Source: Acidimicrobiaceae bacterium (GTDB lineage Bacteria > Actinomycetota > Acidimicrobiia > Acidimicrobiales > MedAcidi-G1). From it: a stretch of DNA of 64,000 nt. The stretch spans positions 66,230-130,229 of the forward strand of contig NZBE01000003.1 of the NCBI GenBank assembly GCA_002687745.1, in the 5' to 3' direction. Made by a program: the position numbers and the translations under genes. The notes beneath the pieces are model-generated. The model saw nothing but the letters and a program-made list of their open reading frames with translations. It had not been told where the DNA came from and searched no databases. Positions 38,001 to 47,400 of the stretch are shown piece by piece; within the stretch, counting starts at the first letter, position 1, and each line of letters begins with the position of its first letter.

Positions 38001-38224
38001 TCGACGGCATCGAGACCGGTCTGTTTCCAGCGCGTCCCCCCAAGGACTCCAGGTTCGGCATCGGCTGTGACTACTGCGACCCCGACGGAATGGGTACCGA
38101 CGCCGTCGCCGCCTCCTGGGAAAAGAAGCGAACCGACCCGGCACTCGAGCCCTACCGCCGCCTCATCGGCGACCTGGACGAGGTGGCCGGAGCAGTCACC
38201 GACCTGGGTGACCACGATGGCTGA
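35057..38224 (+). CDS. AddB-like helicase-fold/PD-(D/E)XK nuclease subunit
   Basis: 1055 aa; C-terminal RIDRVDRGADGSIHVIDYKTGGKSS nuclease motif; WVRCPQAYLMEHVL and GCDYC cysteines; overlaps the next gene's start by 8 bp. Confidence 0.85.
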   Translation: MTATFTFTSYGAKATAALGDAIATAKGDDPLAPVTVVVPSNLVGVAARRALATTHSAGGTPGLAAVRFETLLGMAGLLAGTALADDQRRRISDPVVGSAVRTTLARSADLLRPVAHHPATERALVRVHRELRELDHTELDNVATTSRQASEVIRLHRLIRDRLAERFIDEVDLHRAAAAIDPTHPLLDELGTLILHVPGRTPASGLALLAALAEIRPVAVIAALTGNEAADEPARHLVERLGGAVPSSVPTPTKSELAVRSVADPDEEARVAVREIVAAASDGIPFARMAIVHPGGERYARLLHQHLRSADVPFNGVAGRRLDESLTGRILLALLDLDDNDFSRTAVMAFISSGAVLGADGAAVPTTAWERLARSAGVVAGADQWRSRLRQVAADLEQRRDDLASQGAEPGRIAAVDKKISQAMDLLDFVEELITNVGTDPAPTDWPGLTGWTAGMLDRYLGSTADRTRWPDHEVEAHTRVKDLLTGLARLASIEPRPGAAAFRRAVIDGLDHDLDREGRFGDGVLVGGFGVVTGLDLDTIVVVGLAEGTTPSRSSDDPLLPDSSRHAAGGALMTRPDRMADLHHRVLAALAAAQHRRVLVFPRGDLGRKNEWVPSRWLLDQVEEELGLRPSPTELEDLRQPWFSTSPSFVGSLERLTSPADEQEYALAELLRERHRGLPVDTSDRRSADTVLSRGIDLVRGRQQPVLTRFDGNLAGAAVPSPADGRTVLSATRLQTWVRCPQAYLMEHVLRVGVAHEPHDDEGITALDRGTLAHQVLDRFIAENLENDSIPGPETAWSGSQRQRLEEICDEEFALAESRGLTGRALLWRHDSERLRRHLQAFLIDDHAWRAQHLTTPAAVEMSFGLDGNGPLVHVLPDGRSLRFRGRIDRVDRGADGSIHVIDYKTGGKSSYRKISETTPDDHGQYLQLPIYGLAARAAVATPDTAVHGQYWFVTDAGAHIGHPLSEAVLTRFDTVLTTIIDGIETGLFPARPPKDSRFGIGCDYCDPDGMGTDAVAASWEKKRTDPALEPYRRLIGDLDEVAGAVTDLGDHDG

Positions 38225-41200
38225 CACCTCCGACCAGGCGGCACGCGACCGCATCGCCACCGACCTCGGCTCCACCCTGTTTGTCGAGGCCAGTGCCGGA
38301 ACCGGCAAGACCAGCGCGCTCGTGAACCGGATCGTGGCGCTCATCACCAGCGGTGTGGCCATGGAACACATCGCCGCCATCACGTTCACCGACCGGGCTG
38401 CAACCGAACTGCGCGACCGGGTGCGGCGCCGCCTGGAGCACCTGACCGACGACGGCCCGCACACCGATGCGGCCAACGCCGCACTGGTCGAGCTGGACGG
38501 TGCCGCCCTGTGCACGCTGCACGCCTTCGCCCAGCGGATCCTCATCGAGCACCCGATCGAGGCCGGCCTGCCTCCGGCAGTCGAGGTCATGGACGAGGTC
38601 TCGTCGCTGGTCGACTTCGACGAGCGCTGGGACTCGCTCCTGCACACTCTGCTGGACGACCCGGACCTGGCGTTCACGATGCTGGCAGGGCGGGAGTTGG
38701 GGATCTCGCTCGATCACATCCGCCGGCTGGCCGTTCGCTTCGACGAGAACTGGGACCAGGTCGACGAACGGCTGGTTTCGACCCCCGACCCCGTGCCTGT
38801 CGACGTCCTCGCCATCGTCGCTTCCCTGCGACCTCTCGTCGACCTGGGAGACCACTGCGTCGAAGCCGACGACGGGATGGCCATCCAACTGGAGATGGTC
38901 GGGGCCTACGCAGACGAGCTGGAAGCGGTAGCCCACGACCCCCTGTCGGCGATCCGTGTGCTGGGAGACCGCAAGGTCGTGTCCAACAGCACCAGGCTCG
39001 GCAACCAGAAGAACTGGACAGGTGCGGTCCCCATCGGCGACGTGCGCGACCAGATGCAGGATGCGCGGGCCCTCCTCGATTCAGAGATAGCCCACCTGAC
39101 CGACCAGGTGATCAACAGGATCGTCTCGGTGGTAGGTGCCGCTGCCGTGGCTGCGGCCTCACGCCGCCAGAGGCAGGGACAACTCAGCTTCCACGACCTG
39201 CTCGTGCTTGCACGGCGCTCGCTCACAGACGAGGCAACCGGCCCAGGCGTACGCGCCGCCCTCCATGACCGGTACCGCCACCTCCTGCTCGACGAATTCC
39301 AGGACACCGACCCGATCCAGATCGAGCTGACTGCGCTCATCGCCGACCCCGACACCGTTACCGACGACTGGCGCCAGCTTCGACCGCCTCCTGGGTCCCT
39401 GTTCTTCGTGGGTGACCCCAAGCAGTCCATCTACGGCTTCCGCCGAGCCGACATCGCCCTCTATCTCGATGCCCGGCAGGCGTTCGGCACAGAGGGAGTC
39501 CGGCTGGAGCAGAACTTCCGGACCACGGGCCCCATCATCGCCTGGGTGAACGATGTGTTCTCACGGCTCATCGCCGAGGAACCCCACGCCCAACCCGAGT
39601 ACGCACCGCTCACCTCGACCCGACCCGCAGCAACGGTCGGTCCCGCCGTCACGCTGCTCGGCGTCGACTCCGACCACGGGCGCACTGCAGCCCAACTCCG
39701 ACTCGACGACATCACAGATGTGGTCGCAGCGGTTACCACAGCCCTGGCCGACGGCTGGACCGTCTGGAAGGCCGCGCCGGACCCCGATGGCGGGCCACCG
39801 ATCGAGGGCTGGCACCGCTGCACCCCCGGTGACATAGCAATCCTGGTGCGCAGCCGAAAGCCGGTAGCGGACCTTGCGACAGCACTGGCCGAAGCCGGGG
39901 TACCCCACCGGATCGAAGCAGGCACCAACCCGTGGGCGGCCGACGAGGTACGCGACATCCTCATGGCACTACAGGCAATAGACGACCCGACCGACGAACT
40001 GGCCCTGGTCACGGCCCTGCGGTCACCCCTCTTCGGCTGCGGCGACGACGACCTCCTGGCGTTCCACCTCGGTGGCGGCAACTGGGACCACCAGCAGCCC
40101 GGAACATCCGGCCTTCCGGCAGACCACGCGGTTGTCTCGGGCATGGCCTGGATGGCACGCGTGCACACCCAACGCCCCTGGACCGGTCCCGCCAACCTGG
40201 TCGAGCAGGTCGTGCGTGAGCGCAGGGCAATGGAACTGGCGCTCTGTGGCTACCGCCCACGAGATGCCTGGCGCCGCATACGCACCTTCCTCGACACGAC
40301 CCGTTCATATGGTGAGGCCCGCGGAGGCGACCTTCGATCGTTCCTGTCATGGTGCAGGCTGCACACCGCCGACGACGTTCGCTTCGACGAGGTGATCCCC
40401 CCGGAGCCCGACGACGATGCCGTGCGCATCCTCACCACGCATGCTGCAAAGGGCCTCGAGTTTCCTGTCTGTGTGCTCTCTGAACTCGGTGCGAGGCGAC
40501 CAGCAGGCGTCCACACCGTTGCGTTCCCGGATGCCGTTGGCGGAGGTACCGACTCCGCCGGGCAGGCAGCAATTGCCGTGGCCTTCAACAAGGACCTCGC
40601 CAACTCGGCCCACCGGGCACACTCCGAGTCGGCGCTCCGCCTCGAGCACCTGGAACGGCTACGCCTGCTCTACGTGGGCGCCACCCGCGCACGCGACCAC
40701 CTGATCGTCTCGCTTCACCGCAGCACTCCAAAGTCAGATCCTGAGAATCTGGTCAACGTGACGTCGGCCGAGGTTCTCCACGGAGCAGCATCTGGAATCG
40801 GGCCCACCAAGACCATCGTCCACATGGAACCGACGGTGCGGGCGCTACCGATGCTTCCCGCTCCCGACACCGCACCCATCCCCGCCCACGCCGAGTGGCG
40901 TGCCGCCGCCGACCGGGCCCGGTCCGACGGTGCACGCAGGCGCACCGTGGCCGCCACAACCATCGCCGTCGAGGCAGCGCCGGCGGTGGACGAGGAGTCC
41001 GAACAGGCACGCCAGGGCGAAGCCGGACGCCACGGCACCGGAGTGGGCCGGGCGGTGCACTCGGCCCTCGAGGTGGTCGACATGACGGGCACAGGCGAGC
41101 TCCAGGCCCGACACGCAGCCACCGCCGAAGACGTCGACACCGACCTGGTCGTCTCCATGGTTGCCGCCGCACTGGCCTCGCCATCGGTCGTCGAGGCGGC

Positions 41201-41552
41201 AAGGTCCGAGCACTGGCGGGAGCTCTTCGTCGCTGCACCACTGTCAGCCGACCTGCTGCTCGAGGGCTACATCGACCTCGCCTACCGGACCGACTCGGGG
41301 CTGGTCGTCATCGACTACAAGACGGACTCGTGGGATGACGAGGAGGACCTGTCCGCCAGGGTCGCCCGCTACCGCCTGCAGGGTGCCGCCTACGCCCTCG
41401 CCCTCCAGAAGGCCACCGGAACCCGGGTGGAGCGCATGGCCTTCTGCTTCCTCGGAAGCGGATCAGCAGTTGAGCGCGATGTCCCGAACCTCGATGCAGC
41501 CATGTCCGAGGTTGAGGCCTGGGCAGGGGCAGCTACTTCGGAGGAAACCTGA
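38217..41552 (+). CDS. AddA/RecB-like UvrD-family helicase-nuclease
   Basis: FVEASAGTGKTSALVNRIV Walker A, LLLDEFQDTDPIQ, FFVGDPKQSIYGFRRADIALY, C-terminal GLVVIDYKTDSW. Start at ATG 38217 (supplied ORF starts too early). Confidence 0.93.
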   Translation: MADTSDQAARDRIATDLGSTLFVEASAGTGKTSALVNRIVALITSGVAMEHIAAITFTDRAATELRDRVRRRLEHLTDDGPHTDAANAALVELDGAALCTLHAFAQRILIEHPIEAGLPPAVEVMDEVSSLVDFDERWDSLLHTLLDDPDLAFTMLAGRELGISLDHIRRLAVRFDENWDQVDERLVSTPDPVPVDVLAIVASLRPLVDLGDHCVEADDGMAIQLEMVGAYADELEAVAHDPLSAIRVLGDRKVVSNSTRLGNQKNWTGAVPIGDVRDQMQDARALLDSEIAHLTDQVINRIVSVVGAAAVAAASRRQRQGQLSFHDLLVLARRSLTDEATGPGVRAALHDRYRHLLLDEFQDTDPIQIELTALIADPDTVTDDWRQLRPPPGSLFFVGDPKQSIYGFRRADIALYLDARQAFGTEGVRLEQNFRTTGPIIAWVNDVFSRLIAEEPHAQPEYAPLTSTRPAATVGPAVTLLGVDSDHGRTAAQLRLDDITDVVAAVTTALADGWTVWKAAPDPDGGPPIEGWHRCTPGDIAILVRSRKPVADLATALAEAGVPHRIEAGTNPWAADEVRDILMALQAIDDPTDELALVTALRSPLFGCGDDDLLAFHLGGGNWDHQQPGTSGLPADHAVVSGMAWMARVHTQRPWTGPANLVEQVVRERRAMELALCGYRPRDAWRRIRTFLDTTRSYGEARGGDLRSFLSWCRLHTADDVRFDEVIPPEPDDDAVRILTTHAAKGLEFPVCVLSELGARRPAGVHTVAFPDAVGGGTDSAGQAAIAVAFNKDLANSAHRAHSESALRLEHLERLRLLYVGATRARDHLIVSLHRSTPKSDPENLVNVTSAEVLHGAASGIGPTKTIVHMEPTVRALPMLPAPDTAPIPAHAEWRAAADRARSDGARRRTVAATTIAVEAAPAVDEESEQARQGEAGRHGTGVGRAVHSALEVVDMTGTGELQARHAATAEDVDTDLVVSMVAAALASPSVVEAARSEHWRELFVAAPLSADLLLEGYIDLAYRTDSGLVVIDYKTDSWDDEEDLSARVARYRLQGAAYALALQKATGTRVERMAFCFLGSGSAVERDVPNLDAAMSEVEAWAGAATSEET

Positions 41553-42300
41553 GGGCCCCGTCGAGCCTGATGACCTCACCGTTCAGGTAGGGGTTCTCGA
41601 CGATATGGCCCACGAGCGCGGCGAACTCGGCAGGTTCACCCATTCGCCTCGGAAACGGGATCGTCGACACCAGCTTCTCCTGCATCTCCTCCGGCATTGA
41701 CCTCATCAGCGGGGTTCCCATTGTCCCCGGGGCGATGGTGTTGACGCGTATCCCCATGGGCGACAGATCACGGGCGACAGGGAGGGTCATGCCGATGATC
41801 CCTGCCTTCGCCGAGCCGTATGCGACCTGCCCGGTCTGGCCCTCGAGACCGGCGATGGACGCTGTGTTGATGAACACGCCGCGCTGTCCATGCTCGTCGG
41901 GCTCGTTGCCGGCCATGGCCACGGCGGCCAGCCGCACAACGTTGAACGTGCCGACGATGTTGAGGTTGATGGTCCGCTGAAAGAGGTCGAGGTCGTGAGG
42001 GGTGCCGTCGCGGTTGACGGTGCGGGCGGCAACCCCGGCGCCGTGCACGACCGCGACAGCGGACAGCTCACCGAGGCCGGTCGCCACCTCTACAGCCTCT
42101 CCCACGGAGGTCTCGCTGAGAACGTCACCGACCACCGCCAACACGGAGCCGCCCAGTTCGTCGGCGAGGTGGCGGGCACGATCTGCCGCCGCATCGAATA
42201 TCACCACGGATGCCCCTGCAGCGGCAAACGACCGGACCACAGCTTCGCCCAGACCCCCTGCCCCACCGGTAACGAGGGTGGATCGACCATTCAGGTTCAT
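41533..42300 (-). CDS. SDR-family 3-hydroxyacyl-CoA dehydrogenase-like oxidoreductase
   Basis: TLVTGGAGGLGEAVVRSFAAAGA; YGSAKAGIIGMTLPVARDLSPMGIRVNTIAPGTMGTPLM. ATG at 42300. Confidence 0.92.
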   Translation of the reverse strand: MNLNGRSTLVTGGAGGLGEAVVRSFAAAGASVVIFDAAADRARHLADELGGSVLAVVGDVLSETSVGEAVEVATGLGELSAVAVVHGAGVAARTVNRDGTPHDLDLFQRTINLNIVGTFNVVRLAAVAMAGNEPDEHGQRGVFINTASIAGLEGQTGQVAYGSAKAGIIGMTLPVARDLSPMGIRVNTIAPGTMGTPLMRSMPEEMQEKLVSTIPFPRRMGEPAEFAALVGHIVENPYLNGEVIRLDGALRFPPK

Positions 42301-42322
42301 CGGACATCTTCCCTTCGAGGTT

Positions 42323-42333
42323 GAAACAGTTTC
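42323..42333. promoter_or_regulatory. Palindromic candidate operator upstream of SDR gene
   Basis: GAAAC-A-GTTTC. Confidence 0.35.
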
Positions 42334-42389
42334 GAACGTAACTGCCCGGGAGGGTGGGAGTCGCCTTCGGAGCGGCAATCATGTGGGGC

Positions 42390-42737
42390 ATGGTTCAAAT
42401 GGATGACGACACCAGACAGGCTCTACTGCTGTTCAACCGGCGCTCAGCCGCGGCCGAGGCCGCAGCAGAGACGGCGCGACGCCTGAAGAAGGCGGCCACC
42501 GCCAAGGATGAGGCTGCCGACGCACTCAAGGCCGCCCAGGACGGAGGCGGTGGGGCCGAGGTGGTTGCCGAGGCCGAGGCGGCATGGCGCGCAGCCGTTG
42601 AGACCTGGCAGATGATCCGGGACGGCAGGGAGCCGGAACCCGAGGAAGAGGCACCCGCCGAAGACGAAACGGCTGAAGACGACGAGACACCCGCCGAGGA
42701 AGAGGCCACCGCCGAAGACGAGGCCGAAGCCTCCTAG
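42390..42737 (+). CDS. Small Ala/Glu-rich hypothetical protein with acidic C-terminal tail
   Basis: Coiled-coil-like N-terminus, tail EPEEEAPAEDETAEDDETPAEEEATAEDEAEAS. Confidence 0.6.
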   Translation: MVQMDDDTRQALLLFNRRSAAAEAAAETARRLKKAATAKDEAADALKAAQDGGGGAEVVAEAEAAWRAAVETWQMIRDGREPEPEEEAPAEDETAEDDETPAEEEATAEDEAEAS

Positions 42738-42772
42738 GGCAGCAGGTGGGTCCCGAAAGTAGGGTCCGGCCC

Positions 42773-44341
42773 GTGGAGGCCTCCACCATCCCAGAACTGG
42801 TCGACGCTGCCGCCGAGCGGTTCGGCGACCAGGAAGCCGTCGTCGACGGCGACCTCCGCTGGTCGTTCAGCGAGTACCGAGATGAGGCCCACGGAGTCGC
42901 CGGGGCCCTGATCCGACGTGGAATCCAGCCGGGCGACAGGGTCGCTGTCTGGGCACCCAACTCGGCAAGGTGGGCGGCAACAGCACTCGGCATCCACTGC
43001 GCCGGCGGCGTCCTTGTTCCGCTCAACACCAGGCTCGGGGGTCGTGACATCGCGGGTCTCCTGGAACGAACGTCGGTCCGGCTGTTGTTCACGGTCACCG
43101 ACTTTCGAGACACCGACTACGTGACGATGCTCGCCGGGGCGGGCGGTGCCGACACCCTGGAGGAGACCGTCGTCATGAGCGGCCCGACCCCCGACGTCTG
43201 CACGCCCTGGAAGACCTTCATTGCAGGGGCCGACAGGCCCGACCCGAGTGAGCGCACCGGCTCGGTCAGCGCCGACGACCTGTGCCACATCCTGTTCACC
43301 TCCGGCACAACCGGAACCCCGAAGGGCGCCATGCTCCGCCATGGCGCTGTCTGCCGCTCCTACCGGGAGTGGGGCGCTGCGATCGGCCTGCGTGAGGGCG
43401 ACAGGTACCTGGCTGTCAGCCCCTTCTTCCACACATTCGGCCTGAACGGCGGAATCCTGGCCTGCCTCATGTCCGGGACGACCCTCGTCCCAGAGGCGGT
43501 GTTTGACCCACAGGCCGTCACCGAGCGCGTTGCCGAGGAGTCGATCACCGTGCTTCCCGGCCCGCCGACCGTCTACAGGTCACTCCTGGATCACATTGAT
43601 GGTCTCCCCCTGCCCACCTCCACGCTCCGCCTCGCCGTCACCGGAGCGGCACCCGTGTCAGCAGACCTGGTGGGCGACATGCATGACCTGCTCGGCTTTG
43701 AGACCGTGCTGACCGGTTACGGGCTTACCGAGGCGTCAGGGGTCAGCACCACCTGCCGTCACGACGATCCGCCCATCCTGGCATCCACCAGTTCAGGGCG
43801 TGCCCTGCCGGGAATCGACCTGAAGGTTGTCGGCGACAGCGGCCTCACCATGCCCACCGGCGAACCCGGTCAGGTACTTCTCCGCGGTTACAACGTCATG
43901 GCCGGCTATCTCGACGACGAGGCAGGAACCACCGAAGCCGTAGACACCGACGGCTGGCTCCAGACCGGAGACACCGGGTTCGTGGACGATGCGGGCAACC
44001 TGACGGTCACCGGCCGCTCCACCGACATGTACATCTGCGGGGGCTTCAACGTCTACCCCGCCGAGGTCGAGGCCGTGCTGGCCGCACACCCGGACATAGA
44101 CCAGGTGGTTGTCGTAGGTGCCCCCGACGACCGGATGGGTGAGGTCGGAATGGCGTTCGTGGTCCCGACAGCCGGCCGGCATGTTGGCCCGTCTGCGGTC
44201 CTGTCCTGGGCCCGGGAGGAACTTGCCAGCCACATGGCGCCGCGACACGTGGAGGTTGTCGAGTCTCTTCCGACCAACCCTGGCGGCAAGGTCCTCAGGT
44301 ACCAGTTGCGCCAGGTGGCAGCGCAGATCACAGACGGTTGA
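42773..44341 (+). CDS. Acyl-CoA synthetase (FadD3/FadD-like)
   Basis: LFTSGTTGTPKGAMLRHGAV; GRSTDMYICGGFNVYPAEVEAVL; GTG start 7 nt after TAGGGT. Confidence 0.9.
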   Translation: MEASTIPELVDAAAERFGDQEAVVDGDLRWSFSEYRDEAHGVAGALIRRGIQPGDRVAVWAPNSARWAATALGIHCAGGVLVPLNTRLGGRDIAGLLERTSVRLLFTVTDFRDTDYVTMLAGAGGADTLEETVVMSGPTPDVCTPWKTFIAGADRPDPSERTGSVSADDLCHILFTSGTTGTPKGAMLRHGAVCRSYREWGAAIGLREGDRYLAVSPFFHTFGLNGGILACLMSGTTLVPEAVFDPQAVTERVAEESITVLPGPPTVYRSLLDHIDGLPLPTSTLRLAVTGAAPVSADLVGDMHDLLGFETVLTGYGLTEASGVSTTCRHDDPPILASTSSGRALPGIDLKVVGDSGLTMPTGEPGQVLLRGYNVMAGYLDDEAGTTEAVDTDGWLQTGDTGFVDDAGNLTVTGRSTDMYICGGFNVYPAEVEAVLAAHPDIDQVVVVGAPDDRMGEVGMAFVVPTAGRHVGPSAVLSWAREELASHMAPRHVEVVESLPTNPGGKVLRYQLRQVAAQITDG

Positions 44342-44434
44342 CCGGCCAGACCCTCCAGGTCTCTCCGGCGCCGGCGCCATGAGTCGGTCGGCTCACCAAC
44401 CGACGGTTACCGCGCCGATACCCTGCTGACGGTC

Positions 44435-47400
44435 ATGTCCAGCCAGCCTCCCCCCCCAGATGCCTACCCGGAGGTGGGGAAGGCCGACTTCCCGACCCTC
44501 GAGGCACGGATCCTGGAGCGCTGGGCCACCGAAGGCACCTTCCAGGCCTCGGTAGATGCCAGATCGTCCGACGACGAGTTCACCTTCAACGACGGCCCCC
44601 CATTCGCCAACGGCCTCCCCCACCATGGTCACCTCCTGACCGGCTACGTGAAGGACGTCGTCCCCCGCTACCAGACCATGCGGGGAAAGAAGGTCACACG
44701 CAGGTTCGGCTGGGACTGCCACGGGCTGCCCGCCGAGATGGAGGCCGAGAAGGAACTGCCGGTTGCGGGCAGGGCAAGCATCATCGACTACGGCATCGAG
44801 GCCTTCAACGCCCACTGCCGTTCCTCGGTTCTGCGCTACACCGACGAATGGGAGGAGACAGTCACCCGCCAGGCCCGCTGGGTCGACTTCGACCACGACT
44901 ACAAGACCATGGACCGCGACTACATGGAGTCGGTCATGTGGGCGTTCCGCCAACTCTGGGACAGGGGGCTGGTCTACGAGGCATTCAGGGTCATGCCCTA
45001 CTCGTGGGGAGCGGAGACCCCGCTGTCCAACTTCGAGATCCGGCTTGATGATGCAACCCACCCCAGGCAGGACCCCGCCGTCACCGTCGGCTTCGACCTG
45101 GAACCTGCCGACGGAGACCCGGGACCGATGCGACTGCTGGCCTGGACAACGACGCCATGGACACTGCCGTCAAACCTGGCGATTGCCGTGGGTCCAGATG
45201 TCACCTACTCGATGCACCTGAACTCCGACGGGACCGTGTACGTGATCGGCTCTGATGCAGTCGAGCGCTACGCAACCCAGCTGGATGGAACCGACGAGGT
45301 CGGCACGCTCACGGGCACCGACCTGATCGGCAGGACCTACCGACCGCTGTTCGGGTTCTTCTCTGACCGCACCGACGCCTTCAGGATTCTTGCAGCCGAC
45401 TTCGTGGACGCTTCCGAGGGAACCGGCGTGGTGCACATGGCGCCCGGCTTCGGTGAGGACGACCAGACCATCTGCGAGGCGAACGGGATAGAGATCGGCC
45501 GGGTGGTCCCGGTGGACGACCAGGGATGTTTCACCGATGAGGTGGCCGACTGGGCCGGAGTCAACGTATTCGAGGCCAACCCCGACATCATCAGGTCGCT
45601 CAAGGAAAGCGGTCGGATCCTCCGGCACGACACCTACGAGCACAACTACCCCCACTGCTGGCGTACAGATACACCGATCATCTACAAGGCCATCTCCTCC
45701 TGGTACGTCAAGGTCACCGACATCCGGGAGCGGATGATCGAGTTGAACGCCGACATCAACTGGGTGCCCGACCACGTCCGGGACGGCCGCTTCGGCATGT
45801 GGCTGGACGGCGCGAGGGACTGGTCAATCAGCCGCAACCGGTTCTGGGGCTCCCCGATCCCGGTATGGAAGAGCGACAACCCCGAGTACCCGAGGACCGA
45901 TGTGTACGGCAGCCTCGACGAGATCGAGGCCGATTTCGGCGTGAGGCCAGACGACCTGCACCGTCCGTTCATCGACGACCTGACCCGCACAAACCCCGAC
46001 GACCCCACCGGAACGTCCACGATGCGGCGGGTCCCCGAGGTCCTCGACTGCTGGTTCGAATCCGGATCCATGCCCTTCGCCCAGTTCCACTACCCGTTCG
46101 AGAACGAAGCCTGGTTCGAGGACCACTTCCCGGCCGACTTCATCGTGGAGTACATCAACCAGACCCGCGGCTGGTTCTACACGATGCACGTGCTGGCCAC
46201 GGCCCTGTTTGACCGCCCGGCATTCGAGAACGTGATCTGCCACGGAATCCTCCTTGCCGAGGACGGCGCCAAGCTCTCCAAGAAGCTCCGCAACTACACC
46301 GAGCCATCCCTCGTGTTCGAACAGCAGGGCTCCGACGCACTGCGCTGGTACCTGATGTCATCGAACATCTCCCGGGGTGGAGACCTCCGTATCAGCGACC
46401 CGGGTATCACCGACGTCGTCCGCCAGGTGCTGCTTCCGGTGTGGAATGCCTTCAGCTTCTTCACGCTCTACGCCAATGCTGACGGCTACAGGGCACATTT
46501 CCGGACCGATTCCGGACAGTTGCTGGACCGTTACCTGCTTGCCAAGACACGCACCCTGGTCGAGTCGGTCACCGAACGGATGGACGCCTACGACCTGCCC
46601 GGTGCAACAGCCGAGATCAGGGGCTTCATCGACGCACTCAACAACTGGTACATCCGCCGCAGCCGCGACCGGTTCTGGGCCGGCGCGTCAGAGTCCAACG
46701 AGGACGACAAGCGCGATGCCTACGACACCCTCTACACCGTGCTGGTGACGTTCTCGAAGGTTGCCGCACCGTTCCTGCCGATGGTCATGGAAGAGGTGCA
46801 CACGGTTCTGACCGGCCTTCCGAGCGTCCACCTGACCGATTGGCCGGACCCGGCTGAGCTCCCTGCCGACCCCGACCTGGTGGCCCGCATGGACCGCGTC
46901 CGCGACGTGGCATCGACCGCCCTGCGTCTGCGCGAGGACAACGGCCTGCGTGTGAGGCTTCCGCTCACCTCGCTCACGGTCGCCGGCGCCGACAGCGAGG
47001 CCCTTGCCGGCCTCACCGACCTGCTGGTCGACGAGGTAAACGTCAAGGCCGTCCACCTGACCGACGACCTCGAGGGCCACGCCACCTTCACGCTCAGGCC
47101 CGACGGAAGGGCACTCGGGCCCCGACTGGGAGACAGCGTCCAGGCCGTGTTCACCGCCGCCCGCTCCGGGGGGTTCTCCCTCAACGGGGATGGCACCGTT
47201 GACGTCGCCGGCCACACTCTCAGCACCGATGAGTTCGACCTGGCGCTCGAGTCACCTGAAGGGGTGACGGCAGCTGCCCTCGGCTCTGCTGATGCGGTCG
47301 TCGTACTCGACACCGGGGTGACGGCCGAGCTGGCGGCCGAGGGCCTGGCACGGGACGTCGTCAGGCAGGTCCAACAGGCGCGTCGCAACGCCGACCTTGT

